From positions 1-7,232 of the forward strand of contig WTGR01000280.1 of assembly GCA_011523485.1 (NCBI GenBank): a stretch of 7,232 nucleotides of DNA, read 5' to 3'. Shown piece after piece: positions 1 to 5,635 of the stretch. Both the position numbers and the translations under genes were made by a program. Below the pieces are notes generated by a model, which searched no databases, was not told where the DNA came from, and saw only the letters and a list, made by a program, of their open reading frames with translations. Position 1 is the stretch's first letter; each line of letters starts with the position of its first letter. The DNA comes from Acidobacteriota bacterium (GTDB lineage Bacteria > Acidobacteriota > Vicinamibacteria > Vicinamibacterales > UBA8438).

Positions 1-225
1 GCGCTCGCTCAATACCCCCGTACGGCAAAGCCTCACTTTCATGTCGTGCACCCCCGGGGCATCACCAAGTTGAAGTTTTTCGGAATCCAGATAGGGGACC
101 TCTTCCTCGAGGTCCAGCGCATCGCCGAGGTTCTTCGGAGCAACTCAGCGGCCGATGATCCGGAGAGTGACGGACTCCGCCGCCAGATCGAGCACGCCCG
201 CCAGTTGCTCGCTGAACGAATGTAG
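1..225 (+). CDS. C-terminal fragment of an unrecognised protein (5' end outside window)
   Basis: Frame 1 is open from the window edge and ends in TAG at 223-225, giving 74 residues of a protein whose start lies to the left. I do not recognise the family. The fragment begins with a basic, beta-rich stretch containing H-F-H-V-V-H-P-R-G and K-L-K-F-F-G-I-Q-I-G-D. It ends in a charged, probably helical tail (E-V-Q-R-I-A-E-V-L and R-R-Q-I-E-H-A-R-Q-L-L-A-E-R-M). The alternation of hydrophobic and charged residues reads like a real soluble protein. The opposite-strand frame over 39-329 is arginine- and serine-rich with no such pattern. Codon third positions are less GC-biased than in genes right of 2688, which could mean a different origin. 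The gene converges on the methyltransferase-like gene that ends at 358. No function is proposed. Confidence 0.55.
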   Translation, partial: ALAQYPRTAKPHFHVVHPRGITKLKFFGIQIGDLFLEVQRIAEVLRSNSAADDPESDGLRRQIEHARQLLAERM

Positions 226-357
226 TCGCTCCCACAGGGCACCAACGTTGCCGGAGCCCTTCCCTTCGGACAACCAGCGGGCGGCGAGCACGACCTCCGC
301 GCGGTATCTCGATTCACCCTGGACACCAACGTGGTTCAGCGGAGGGCAGGTCAGGCG

Positions 358-975
358 CTAGGCGCCCTGAAGATGGGCGTTCAGGAGCTTGTCGAATCGT
401 CGTCCGACCCAGTTCTGCGGATCGAGGTTCAGCCCGAACAGCAGCACTGCGGCACGCCGGGCCATCTCCTCCATCTGGGAAACGACCACCGGCGCTTCCT
501 TCGGCAGGAACTCGGCGAAGGGATCGATGAGCACCAGGTCGTCGTCTTTCGCGTTGGGGAGCACGGCGTTCTCGAACGCGTTGTAGGCGTCCGACAGACT
601 CGCATTCGGGAAGTCTTCGTCGATCAGGGTCAGGCCGGAGTCCTGGAGTCGCTTGCGGCGCTCCGGGTCCCGGTCAGTGGTCAACACTCGTACGGTGGGG
701 GCTCCGGTCCCCGCGCCCACGTTCCGGACCATCCACCCGCTGCCGTAGTAGCGGCCCGCATCGATTCCGGTTTGGGCAGCTCGCAGCGCGTACCCCATCG
801 GGAGTTTCCTGACCCGCCTCGCAACCGCGGGGACTGGTTCGCCCCAGGGTTCGCCGCCGAACAGGTCTATGAAGCGTGGCGGGATGCCCTGTGCGCACTG
901 CCAGCGGACGACCTCCGCGAGCACACCGTGCTTCAGCAGGTCGCCGGCGTTTCCCATGTCGTACGGAAGCGTCAA
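358..975 (-). CDS. RlmJ-like SAM-dependent methyltransferase family protein
   Basis: The predicted protein is 205 aa. Near its N-terminus is G-N-A-G-D-L-L-K-H-G-V-L (residues 8-19), which matches the G-N-x-A-D-x-x-K-H signature of RlmJ, the 23S rRNA A2030 N6-methyltransferase. It is followed by F-I-D-L-F-G-G (35-41) in the place of SAM motif I. Near residues 147-154 is L-V-L-I-D-P-F-A, where RlmJ has the catalytic D-P-P-Y. The altered motif means the target base, or even methyltransferase activity, is uncertain. TcmP (three-Cys-motif partner) proteins also carry K-H and D-P-F/Y-G motifs and are an alternative relative. The protein is shorter than E. coli RlmJ (about 280 aa). I chose a TTG start at 973-975, giving M-T-L-P-Y-D-M-G-N. 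An ATG at 955-957 is also possible. The longer frame opening at 1104 starts inside a hairpin loop and has an arginine-rich, unconserved-looking extension. There is no clear Shine-Dalgarno site. It appears to stand alone. Confidence 0.75.
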   Translation of the reverse strand: MTLPYDMGNAGDLLKHGVLAEVVRWQCAQGIPPRFIDLFGGEPWGEPVPAVARRVRKLPMGYALRAAQTGIDAGRYYGSGWMVRNVGAGTGAPTVRVLTTDRDPERRKRLQDSGLTLIDEDFPNASLSDAYNAFENAVLPNAKDDDLVLIDPFAEFLPKEAPVVVSQMEEMARRAAVLLFGLNLDPQNWVGRRFDKLLNAHLQGA

Positions 976-985
976 GGGAGCAAGG

Positions 986-991
986 AGTCTA
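986..991 (-). promoter_or_regulatory. Possible -10 element (TAGACT) for the RlmJ-like gene
   Basis: On the minus strand TAGACT lies 10 bases before the TTG start at 975, with no convincing -35 box at 16-18 bases. If used, transcription would begin about four bases before the start codon, giving a nearly leaderless mRNA. That would fit the lack of a ribosome-binding site. The evidence is a single hexamer and is weak. Confidence 0.25.
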
Positions 992-1087
992 CCGGACCGG
1001 GCCAAGCGTCGCAGCCTGCGCCCGCGATCGACCGCGCACCGCAGCCACGCCGACCCGATACTGACCGGGTGACCGCAGGACTCGAGC

Positions 1088-1118
1088 CGAACCAACACTC
1101 GCACCGGGTGTTGGTTCG
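1088..1118 (-). terminator. Perfect 11-bp hairpin, candidate terminator of the 79-aa gene
   Basis: The arms CGAACCAACAC (1088-1098) and GTGTTGGTTCG (1108-1118) are perfectly complementary around a 9-base loop. On the minus strand the hairpin starts 12 bases after the stop codon at 1131-1133, a good place for a terminator. No U-tract follows on either strand, so it is not a textbook intrinsic terminator. It could instead stabilise the 3' end of the mRNA or be a protein-binding site. The strand is assigned from position only. Confidence 0.5.
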
Positions 1119-1130
1119 ATTCGGAGCGCT

Positions 1131-1370
1131 TCAGTCGTCCGCCGGATCCGGAGTCGGCAGGTGCAAACGCTCCAGCGTTGCAAGCCGCTGGTCAATCTTC
1201 CCGAATTCGACTTCGACTGCCCGCAACCGGTCGTCCATGCGCCGCAGATCCTCTTGAACGGCAGCGATTTGCACCCGCAAGTCGGTCCGGATCCCGCCGA
1301 TCTGGACGCTCAGAGCGAGGACCGCTCCCACGATGACGCCGATGATCCACTGCGCGTCTCGACTCGGCAT
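1131..1370 (-). CDS. Small membrane-anchored coiled-coil protein, 79 aa
   Basis: The protein has one N-terminal hydrophobic segment (W-I-I-G-V-I-V-G-A-V-L-A-L-S-V, about residues 8-22). A long amphipathic helix with heptad-like spacing follows (residues about 29-70, including A-A-V-Q-E-D-L-R-R-M-D-D-R-L and I-D-Q-R-L-A-T-L-E-R-L), and then a short proline/aspartate tail. This predicts a single-pass protein with a coiled-coil domain that may oligomerise. Small proteins beginning like M-P-S-R-D-A-Q-W-I-I-G, with a helix plus coiled coil, recur in environmental bacterial genomes and have no established function that I know of. Its ATG follows the stop codon of the upstream secreted-protein gene by 18 bases, on the same strand, so co-transcription is likely. 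GGAGG lies only one base before ATG, closer than usual. A TAGTCT hexamer six bases upstream raises the alternative of its own leaderless promoter. Confidence 0.8.
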   Translation of the reverse strand: MPSRDAQWIIGVIVGAVLALSVQIGGIRTDLRVQIAAVQEDLRRMDDRLRAVEVEFGKIDQRLATLERLHLPTPDPADD

Positions 1371-1388
1371 GCCTCCAGACTAGCACGA

Positions 1389-2438
1389 CTACGGACCCTC
1401 GCTGGCCTCGGCCTCCTCGGCGCGCGACCCGGTCAACATGTTGAACATCCCGTAGTTGCCCTCGTGGCACGCGAACTCGTACATGGGCAGGTGCTGGCGC
1501 GCGTGCGGCAGGGCGCCCGACCACGGTCTGGTCCAGGTCTCGGGATCGTCGATGGTGAACGTGTAGTCGAGCGTGTCGGGCCCCGTGCGCGTGATGCGCT
1601 CGGTCACCGTCGCGGACTCGCTGAGCTTGCCCCGTGACAGCGAGTGCTCGGGGCGGGCCCAGCGGCGGATGAACGGCTCGCGCAGGTTCGTGGTCTCCAC
1701 CACCAGCGTGTCGCCTTCCCAGCGGCCGCGCGAGCTGCCGGCGAACTGGCGGATGCCGTCCGGCAGGTGGGGCCGGTCGTCGAGATAGATGACGCGCAGA
1801 TCGTGGATGTGCTCCTGCAGGATCGCGATGTAGTCGGGTGTCTGGAAGAAATGGAAGTTGTTGTTGTAGCCGGTCGGGATCGACGGAATCCCGCGATACC
1901 ACAGGCAACGCTCGCTCAGGCCCATGTCCTCCGGACCTTCGGCCGGCACGGTGCCGTTCTGCGCAGCGGCCAGGCGCACCGACTCCGGCGACGTGATGCG
2001 GGCGAGTGCCTCCGGGGTGAGCGGCGGCAGCCGGCCGTTCTCCGGATCGGTGATGATCGACGTGCGGTTGGTGCCCACCACCGACGTGTTCTGCTCGGTC
2101 CAGAAGCTGTTGTAGGCGCCGACGTTGCCCCCGACAGGAAGCGGCTCGGTGCGTACTTCGCTCGGGGCGTTCTCACGGTCCACGCGGGCCTGGGCCTGTT
2201 CCTCGAGCGCCGACACTTCCTCGGCGCTCAGGAACGCCTGTTCGGCCAGGTGCTCCGGGCGCTCCAGCGGCGTGATGGTGCCGTTGTTCCAGATCGCCTG
2301 GATGTCGGGGTCGCCCCAGGGCGTGCGCGGCGCGGTCCACTCGGCGTCCGCATCCTGGGCCTCGACCGCGGCCGGAGCCAGGGTCACGAGCGCCAGCACG
2401 GTCACGGACGCGGCCGACAGCTTCACGATTCGCATCAT
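1389..2438 (-). CDS. Secreted protein of an uncharacterised Acidobacteriota-type family
   Basis: The protein is 349 aa from the first of two adjacent ATG codons (2436-2438 and 2433-2435). A strong AAGGAGG (2444-2450) lies 5 or 8 bases upstream of these, so the 28-residue upstream extension of the frame is rejected. A signal peptide is clear: M-R-I-V-K, then a hydrophobic core (S-V-T-V-L-A-L-V-T-L-A-P), then a V-E-A/Q cleavage site near residue 27. The mature protein opens with P-R-T-P-W-G-D-P-D-I-Q (37-47) and L-E-R-P (58-61). It has I-I-T-D-P-E-N-G-R-L-P-P-L-T (128-141), G-Y-N-N-N-F (190-195), S-R-G-R-W-E-G-D-T-L-V-V (236-247) and ends with F-A-C-H-E-G-N-Y-G-M (322-331). I recall this pattern as a family abundant in Acidobacteriota and often annotated only as hypothetical. 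Two cysteines, C178 and C324, could form a disulfide. W, P and acidic content suits an extracytoplasmic beta-rich fold. The activity is unknown. Confidence 0.9.
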   Translation of the reverse strand: MMRIVKLSAASVTVLALVTLAPAAVEAQDADAEWTAPRTPWGDPDIQAIWNNGTITPLERPEHLAEQAFLSAEEVSALEEQAQARVDRENAPSEVRTEPLPVGGNVGAYNSFWTEQNTSVVGTNRTSIITDPENGRLPPLTPEALARITSPESVRLAAAQNGTVPAEGPEDMGLSERCLWYRGIPSIPTGYNNNFHFFQTPDYIAILQEHIHDLRVIYLDDRPHLPDGIRQFAGSSRGRWEGDTLVVETTNLREPFIRRWARPEHSLSRGKLSESATVTERITRTGPDTLDYTFTIDDPETWTRPWSGALPHARQHLPMYEFACHEGNYGMFNMLTGSRAEEAEASEGP

Positions 2439-2443
2439 CTCAA

Positions 2444-2450
2444 CCTCCTT
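2444..2450 (-). promoter_or_regulatory. Strong Shine-Dalgarno site that fixes the start of the secreted protein
   Basis: AAGGAGG on the minus strand sits 5 bases before ATG 2438 and 8 bases before ATG 2435. It is the best ribosome-binding site in the window. It places the start directly ahead of the signal peptide and rules out the longer frame that opens at 2522. Confidence 0.85.
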
Positions 2451-2513
2451 GCCGGACCGGCGCTGTCGCCGCGGAGCCGGGTCCGGCCTTCGTCGCGAAA
2501 GTCCCTGCGCGGC

Positions 2514-2519
2514 AGGATA
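2514..2519 (-). promoter_or_regulatory. Weak -10 candidate (TATCCT) for the secreted-protein gene
   Basis: TATCCT matches TATAAT at four of six positions and lies about 75 bases before the start at 2438. At 17 bases further upstream only TTTCGC is found, a poor -35 box. It is the best candidate on the minus strand in the divergent intergenic region, but the support is thin. Confidence 0.25.
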
Positions 2520-2541
2520 CACCCGCTCACGGTCGCGCGAA

Positions 2542-2572
2542 ACTCCCGCCGGGATTCGTACGCGCCGGGAGT
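2542..2572. promoter_or_regulatory. Inverted repeat in the divergent intergenic region, possible operator
   Basis: ACTCCCG (2542-2548) and CGGGAGT (2566-2572) form a perfect 7-bp inverted repeat with a 17-base spacer. It lies between the two divergent genes, 22 bases upstream (minus sense) of the TATCCT candidate. A regulator serving one or both transcripts could bind here. A 7-bp GC-rich repeat can also arise by chance. Apart from this repeat and the weak promoter candidates, the 249-base region 2439-2687 shows nothing coding that I can support. Confidence 0.25.
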
Positions 2573-2675
2573 GTGCGCGGCTCCGGATGGCGCCGACGGC
2601 CGGACGGGCTCGTCGGGGTGGGAAGCGGAGGCCGGCGGCGCGACCTGCGGTCGCGTTCGGCGGCGGTTTTCGGGC

Positions 2676-2681
2676 TACGCT
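2676..2681 (+). promoter_or_regulatory. Possible -10 element (TACGCT) directly upstream of the membrane-protein gene
   Basis: TACGCT ends six bases before ATG 2688, so a transcript starting 6-7 bases after it would begin at the A of the start codon (leaderless). There is no good Shine-Dalgarno site in front of this ATG (only TGAAGC), which fits. No convincing -35 box is seen. Confidence 0.25.
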
Positions 2682-2687
2682 TGAAGC

Positions 2688-3881
2688 ATGGCCGCTCTAG
2701 CGCCCGCGGCGCCGACCTCGACGGTCGGCGTCGCCCTGTCCGCGCCATCGTCGCACGCCGCGTCGACAGCCGTCCCCTGGCCCCTGTGGGCCGTCGCCTT
2801 CGCGTCCACGAGCGTCATCGTCGGCGTGATCTGGGACATCTCCTGGCACCGGTCCATCGGCCGCGACTCGTTCTGGACGCCCGCCCACATGGCGATCTAT
2901 CTCGGCGGCGTGGTGGCCGGCCTGTCGTGCGGCTGGTTGGTTCTCCGCACCACGTTCGCCGGCACCGAGCGCGAGCGGGCCGCCGCCGTCCCGTTCTGGG
3001 GCTTCCGCGGCCCGCTGGGCGCCTGGGTCTGCATCTGGGGCGCGCTGGCGATGGTCGTCTCGGCCCCGCTCGACGACTGGTGGCACAACGCGTACGGTCT
3101 CGACGTCGAGATACTGAGTCCGCCCCACATGGTGCTCGCGTTCGGCATCAACGCGGTCTCCGTCGGCGCGATGCTGATGGCGCTGGCCCGCCAGAACGCG
3201 GCGCCGGCCGCCGGTCGCGTGCTGCAGGCACTGTTCGCGTACACCGGGGGTTTCCTGATCCTGCAGGCGGCGACGCTCTTCATGGAGTACATCGGGATTC
3301 CGAACCTGCAGCACGGACCGCGCTACTTCTTCACGAGCGCCGCCGTCTTCCCCTTCCTGCTGGTGGGAATCGCACGGGGCGCCGCCTCGCGCTGGGCAGC
3401 CACCGCCGCGGCGGGCGTCTACATGGGCGTCACCATGCTCCTGATCTGGATCCTGCAGCTCTTTCCGGCGCAGCCGATGCTGGCGCCGATCATGCGGCAG
3501 ATCGATCACATGGTGCCGCCGTCGTTTCCGCTCCTCCTGCTGGCGCCGGCTCTCGTGGTGGATCTCATCGTCAATCGAGTGCCCGCCGGGGCGGGCCGCC
3601 TGCGTTGGGGCGCCACCGCCGTCGGAGCCGGCATCGCCGCCATGCTCGCGCTGACTGCCGTGCAGTGGCCGTTCGCGGAGTTTCTGCTTGCCGAGCCGGC
3701 CCGCAACTTCTTCTTCGCCGCCGACCAGTTCGGCTACAGCCGCGCGCCGGGTGCGTACCAGTACGTGTTCTGGGGCCGCCCGATGACCGCGGCTGCCGTG
3801 GGCTGGACGGGGCTGATCGCCGCCGGGTCGGCCTTGTGCGGCCTCTGGATGGGCAACTGGATGTCGCGCGTGCGGAGGTAG
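2688..3881 (+). CDS. Ten-helix membrane protein with duplicated W-H/D/P-H loops (uncharacterised)
   Basis: The protein is 397 aa with about ten hydrophobic segments: roughly 32-49, 67-86, 110-127, 147-167, 179-199, 215-230, 238-258, 279-297, 308-326 and 368-388. The loop between helices 1 and 2 carries W49-D50, W53-H54, G58, D60, F62-W63 and P65-A-H67. The loop between helices 3 and 4 repeats this as D129-D130, W132-H133, G137, D139 and P145-P-H147. Further histidines are H209 and H274 (D-H-M-V-P-P). Arginines cluster in the loops after helices 2 and 4, so both W-H loops should face the periplasm. I recall similar W-D-I-S-W-H...F-W-T-P-A-H proteins in environmental bacteria but know no assigned function. 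His, Asp and Trp at the membrane face suggest metal or heme binding, which is inference. The stop codon is one base from the next ATG, so the two genes are surely co-expressed. Confidence 0.9.
   Translation: MAALAPAAPTSTVGVALSAPSSHAASTAVPWPLWAVAFASTSVIVGVIWDISWHRSIGRDSFWTPAHMAIYLGGVVAGLSCGWLVLRTTFAGTERERAAAVPFWGFRGPLGAWVCIWGALAMVVSAPLDDWWHNAYGLDVEILSPPHMVLAFGINAVSVGAMLMALARQNAAPAAGRVLQALFAYTGGFLILQAATLFMEYIGIPNLQHGPRYFFTSAAVFPFLLVGIARGAASRWAATAAAGVYMGVTMLLIWILQLFPAQPMLAPIMRQIDHMVPPSFPLLLLAPALVVDLIVNRVPAGAGRLRWGATAVGAGIAAMLALTAVQWPFAEFLLAEPARNFFFAADQFGYSRAPGAYQYVFWGRPMTAAAVGWTGLIAAGSALCGLWMGNWMSRVRR
3873..3877 (+). promoter_or_regulatory. Ribosome-binding site inside the preceding gene (translational coupling)
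   Basis: GGAGG lies within the last codons of the membrane-protein gene, five bases before ATG 3883, while the upstream stop TAG is at 3879-3881. Ribosomes ending one gene can therefore restart on the next, which implies matched production of the two proteins. Confidence 0.7.
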
Positions 3882-3882
3882 C

Positions 3883-5610
3883 ATGAGCGCCTCACGCCGT
3901 GCTCTCGTGCCCGTGGACGGCGGTCGCTGGCGTGGCCGGCGCGGTGTCGTGCGCCGCACGGGCGCCGCGGTCCTGGCCGTCACCGGCCTGATCGCGGCCG
4001 TCGGGTCGACCGCGTCGGCCCACGTCGGCACCTCGAACGCCTACTTCGAGGGGGCCGCCGGCCCCTACCGCGTCCGCGTCATCGTTCGGACCCCCGGTGT
4101 GATCCCCGGCCTCGCGCAGGCCTCGGTCCGCGTCCTCGGTGGCGGGCGCGTGGAGCGCGTGACGCTCCGGCCGCTGCGATCCGACGTCGGGCTCGAGGGC
4201 GCGCCACCCCCGGACGTCGCCGGTCCGGTGCCCGGCGAGGCGGGCCTGTACAGCGGCGAGCTGTGGCTGATGACCCCCGGCTCGTACAGCGTGGAGGTCG
4301 GCGTCGCCGGGGCCGCCGGCGAGGGGACCGTCTTCGTGCCGGTGTTGGCGCTCGCCGAGCGCCGGCTCGCGATGAACCCGGCCTTCGGCGCGGGGCTGGT
4401 CGCGGCGGCGCTGTTCCTGTTCGTCGGCGCGGTCACGATCGTCGGCGCCGCGGTCCGCGACAGCGTGCTCGAGCCCGGCACGGAGCCGGACATGGGCCGG
4501 CGCTGGCGCGCACGCTTCGCGATGGCCGCGTTCGCGCTGGTCCTCGGCGCCCTCCTCGGCGGCGGCTGGATCTGGTGGGATGCCGTGGACGCCGCGTACC
4601 GGAGCCGCCTGTACCGCCCCTGGAACACGACGGCGGCGGTGACGGAGGCCGGCGGAACGCGCACTCTGACGCTGGCGATCGACGACCCGGACTGGCGCGC
4701 CGTCGAAGGCCTGCCCGATGCCGGACTGCTGCCGGACCACGGCAAGCTGATGCACATGTTCCTGGTGCGCGCCGGAGACCTGGCGGCGTTCGCCCACGTC
4801 CACCCGGTGCGGGCCGGCTACGATTCGTTCAGGGCTCCGCTGCCGCCGCTTCCCGCGGGGGAGTACCGCATCTACGCGGATATCGTGCTCGAGAACGGCT
4901 TCGCGCCGACGCTGGTGGACACGGTGACGGTGGGGCCTCCCGGCTCTGCCGCGCTCGGAGCCTCGCCCGCGGCGGGAGGTTCGACCGAGCCGGACGGCGA
5001 CCCGCCGTCGGCCGGTCCGCCGTCGGCCGATCCGGATCCGGACGATTCGTGGGCGACGCTGCGGCCCCTCGGCGCGTCGCGCTCCGGAAGCTACGCGCTT
5101 CCGAGCGGGCGAACGGTCCGCTGGGAGGGGGACGGCCGTATCGGCGCCGACGACGAGATCACGCTGCGATTCTCCGTGACCGAGCCGGACGGGTCGCCGT
5201 CGGTGCTGGCGCCCTACATGGGCATGCTCGGCCACGCCGCCGTCCTGCGGGACGACGGATCGGTGTTCGTGCACCTGCATCCGGCCGGCAGCATCAACCT
5301 CACCGCGCAGATGCGCTTCGCCGAAGCGGAGGGCGCAGGCGCCGGACGGGAGCCGGCCGGCGGGAACGATCCGCCGGTGCGCGCCGGCGGGCAAGCCGCC
5401 CGGGCGGTGGACGGCGGACGGCACGGAACCTCGCCGGGCGGAGCGCACGACGCCGCGGTTCAGGCCGCGTCCCCGCCGGCGAACGCGGTGACGTTTCCGT
5501 TCGTCTTTCCCGAGCCTGGCGCCTATCGCATCTTCGTGCAGGTGAAGATCGGAGCGGAGGTCGAAACGGCCGCCTTCGACGTCGAAGTTGGAGGAGCGCC
5601 CGCGTCTTGA
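3883..5610 (+). CDS. Membrane-anchored periplasmic protein with two FixH/YtkA-like His-rich domains
   Basis: The protein is 575 aa. A signal peptide ends T-A-S-A46, so the mature chain would start H47-V-G-T-S-N. An N-terminal beta domain follows (about 47-160; P-Y-R-V-R-V, P-G-V-I-P-G-L, L-W-L-M). Helices at 167-190 and 211-231 enclose a basic, cytoplasmic loop. Two periplasmic domains follow. One (about 255-350) has D285-H-G-K-L-M-H291-M-F and F-A-H305-V-H307-P. The other (about 405-570) has P444-Y-M-G-M-L-G-H451 and F-V-H464-L-H466-P. An acidic, proline-rich linker joins them, and the last domain holds an insertion at about 480-533 rich in Gly and Ala. The H-x(n)-H-x-H-P pattern is typical of FixH/YtkA-like domains seen near copper and cytochrome oxidase genes. 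A mature N-terminal His recalls the copper sites of CopC and PmoB. Copper binding is inferred, not shown. It likely acts with the membrane protein encoded just upstream. Confidence 0.9.
   Translation: MSASRRALVPVDGGRWRGRRGVVRRTGAAVLAVTGLIAAVGSTASAHVGTSNAYFEGAAGPYRVRVIVRTPGVIPGLAQASVRVLGGGRVERVTLRPLRSDVGLEGAPPPDVAGPVPGEAGLYSGELWLMTPGSYSVEVGVAGAAGEGTVFVPVLALAERRLAMNPAFGAGLVAAALFLFVGAVTIVGAAVRDSVLEPGTEPDMGRRWRARFAMAAFALVLGALLGGGWIWWDAVDAAYRSRLYRPWNTTAAVTEAGGTRTLTLAIDDPDWRAVEGLPDAGLLPDHGKLMHMFLVRAGDLAAFAHVHPVRAGYDSFRAPLPPLPAGEYRIYADIVLENGFAPTLVDTVTVGPPGSAALGASPAAGGSTEPDGDPPSAGPPSADPDPDDSWATLRPLGASRSGSYALPSGRTVRWEGDGRIGADDEITLRFSVTEPDGSPSVLAPYMGMLGHAAVLRDDGSVFVHLHPAGSINLTAQMRFAEAEGAGAGREPAGGNDPPVRAGGQAARAVDGGRHGTSPGGAHDAAVQAASPPANAVTFPFVFPEPGAYRIFVQVKIGAEVETAAFDVEVGGAPAS
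5002..5031 (+). repeat. 15-bp tandem duplication in the linker coding region
   Basis: CCGCCGTCGGCCG occurs twice with a 15-base period (5002-5016 and 5017-5031; only the last two bases of each unit differ). It encodes P-P-S-A-G followed by P-P-S-A-D in the linker between the two His-rich domains. It looks like recent slippage that keeps the frame, consistent with a flexible linker of free length. Confidence 0.75.
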
Positions 5611-5635
5611 CAGCGGGTCGGGGCGGGAGTACAAC
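5607..5635 (+). promoter_or_regulatory. Sigma70-type promoter of the exported FAH-family gene
   Basis: A perfect -35 box TTGACA (5607-5612), a 17-base spacer and a -10 box TACAAC (5630-5635, four of six matches) form the best promoter in the window. The -35 box contains the TGA stop (5608-5610) of the preceding gene. Transcription would begin near 5642, leaving a leader of about 125 bases before ATG 5768. It implies that the FAH-family gene is transcribed independently of the upstream pair, though read-through is possible because no terminator is visible between them. Confidence 0.65.

Noticed and set aside
236..260. Possible terminator between the two convergent genes at the left (AGGGC...GCCCT)
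   Set aside because: The stem is only 5 bp with a 15-base loop and no T-tract; too weak to call.
976..1104. N-terminal extension of the RlmJ-like protein from the ATG at 1104
   Set aside because: The codon falls in the loop of the hairpin at 1088-1118, and the 43 extra residues are arginine-rich without resemblance to the family, whose conserved part begins near L-P-Y-D-M-G-N.
331..1257. A 308-codon plus-strand open frame over the RlmJ-like gene
   Set aside because: It is antisense to a frame carrying methyltransferase motifs, and its own sequence shows no recognisable domain.
2439..2522. N-terminal extension of the secreted protein from 2522
   Set aside because: It would bury the signal peptide behind 28 basic residues, and the AAGGAGG at 2444-2450 marks the start at 2438 or 2435.
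2573..3886. A 437-codon plus-strand frame overlapping the membrane-protein gene
   Set aside because: It reads as an Arg/Gly/His-rich shifted frame of the real gene and shows no hydrophobic segments.
2697..4031. A 444-codon minus-strand open frame opposite the membrane-protein gene
   Set aside because: Composition is Arg/His/Gln/Gly-rich with no hydrophobic pattern or motif; the plus-strand frame has ten helices and conserved-looking loops.
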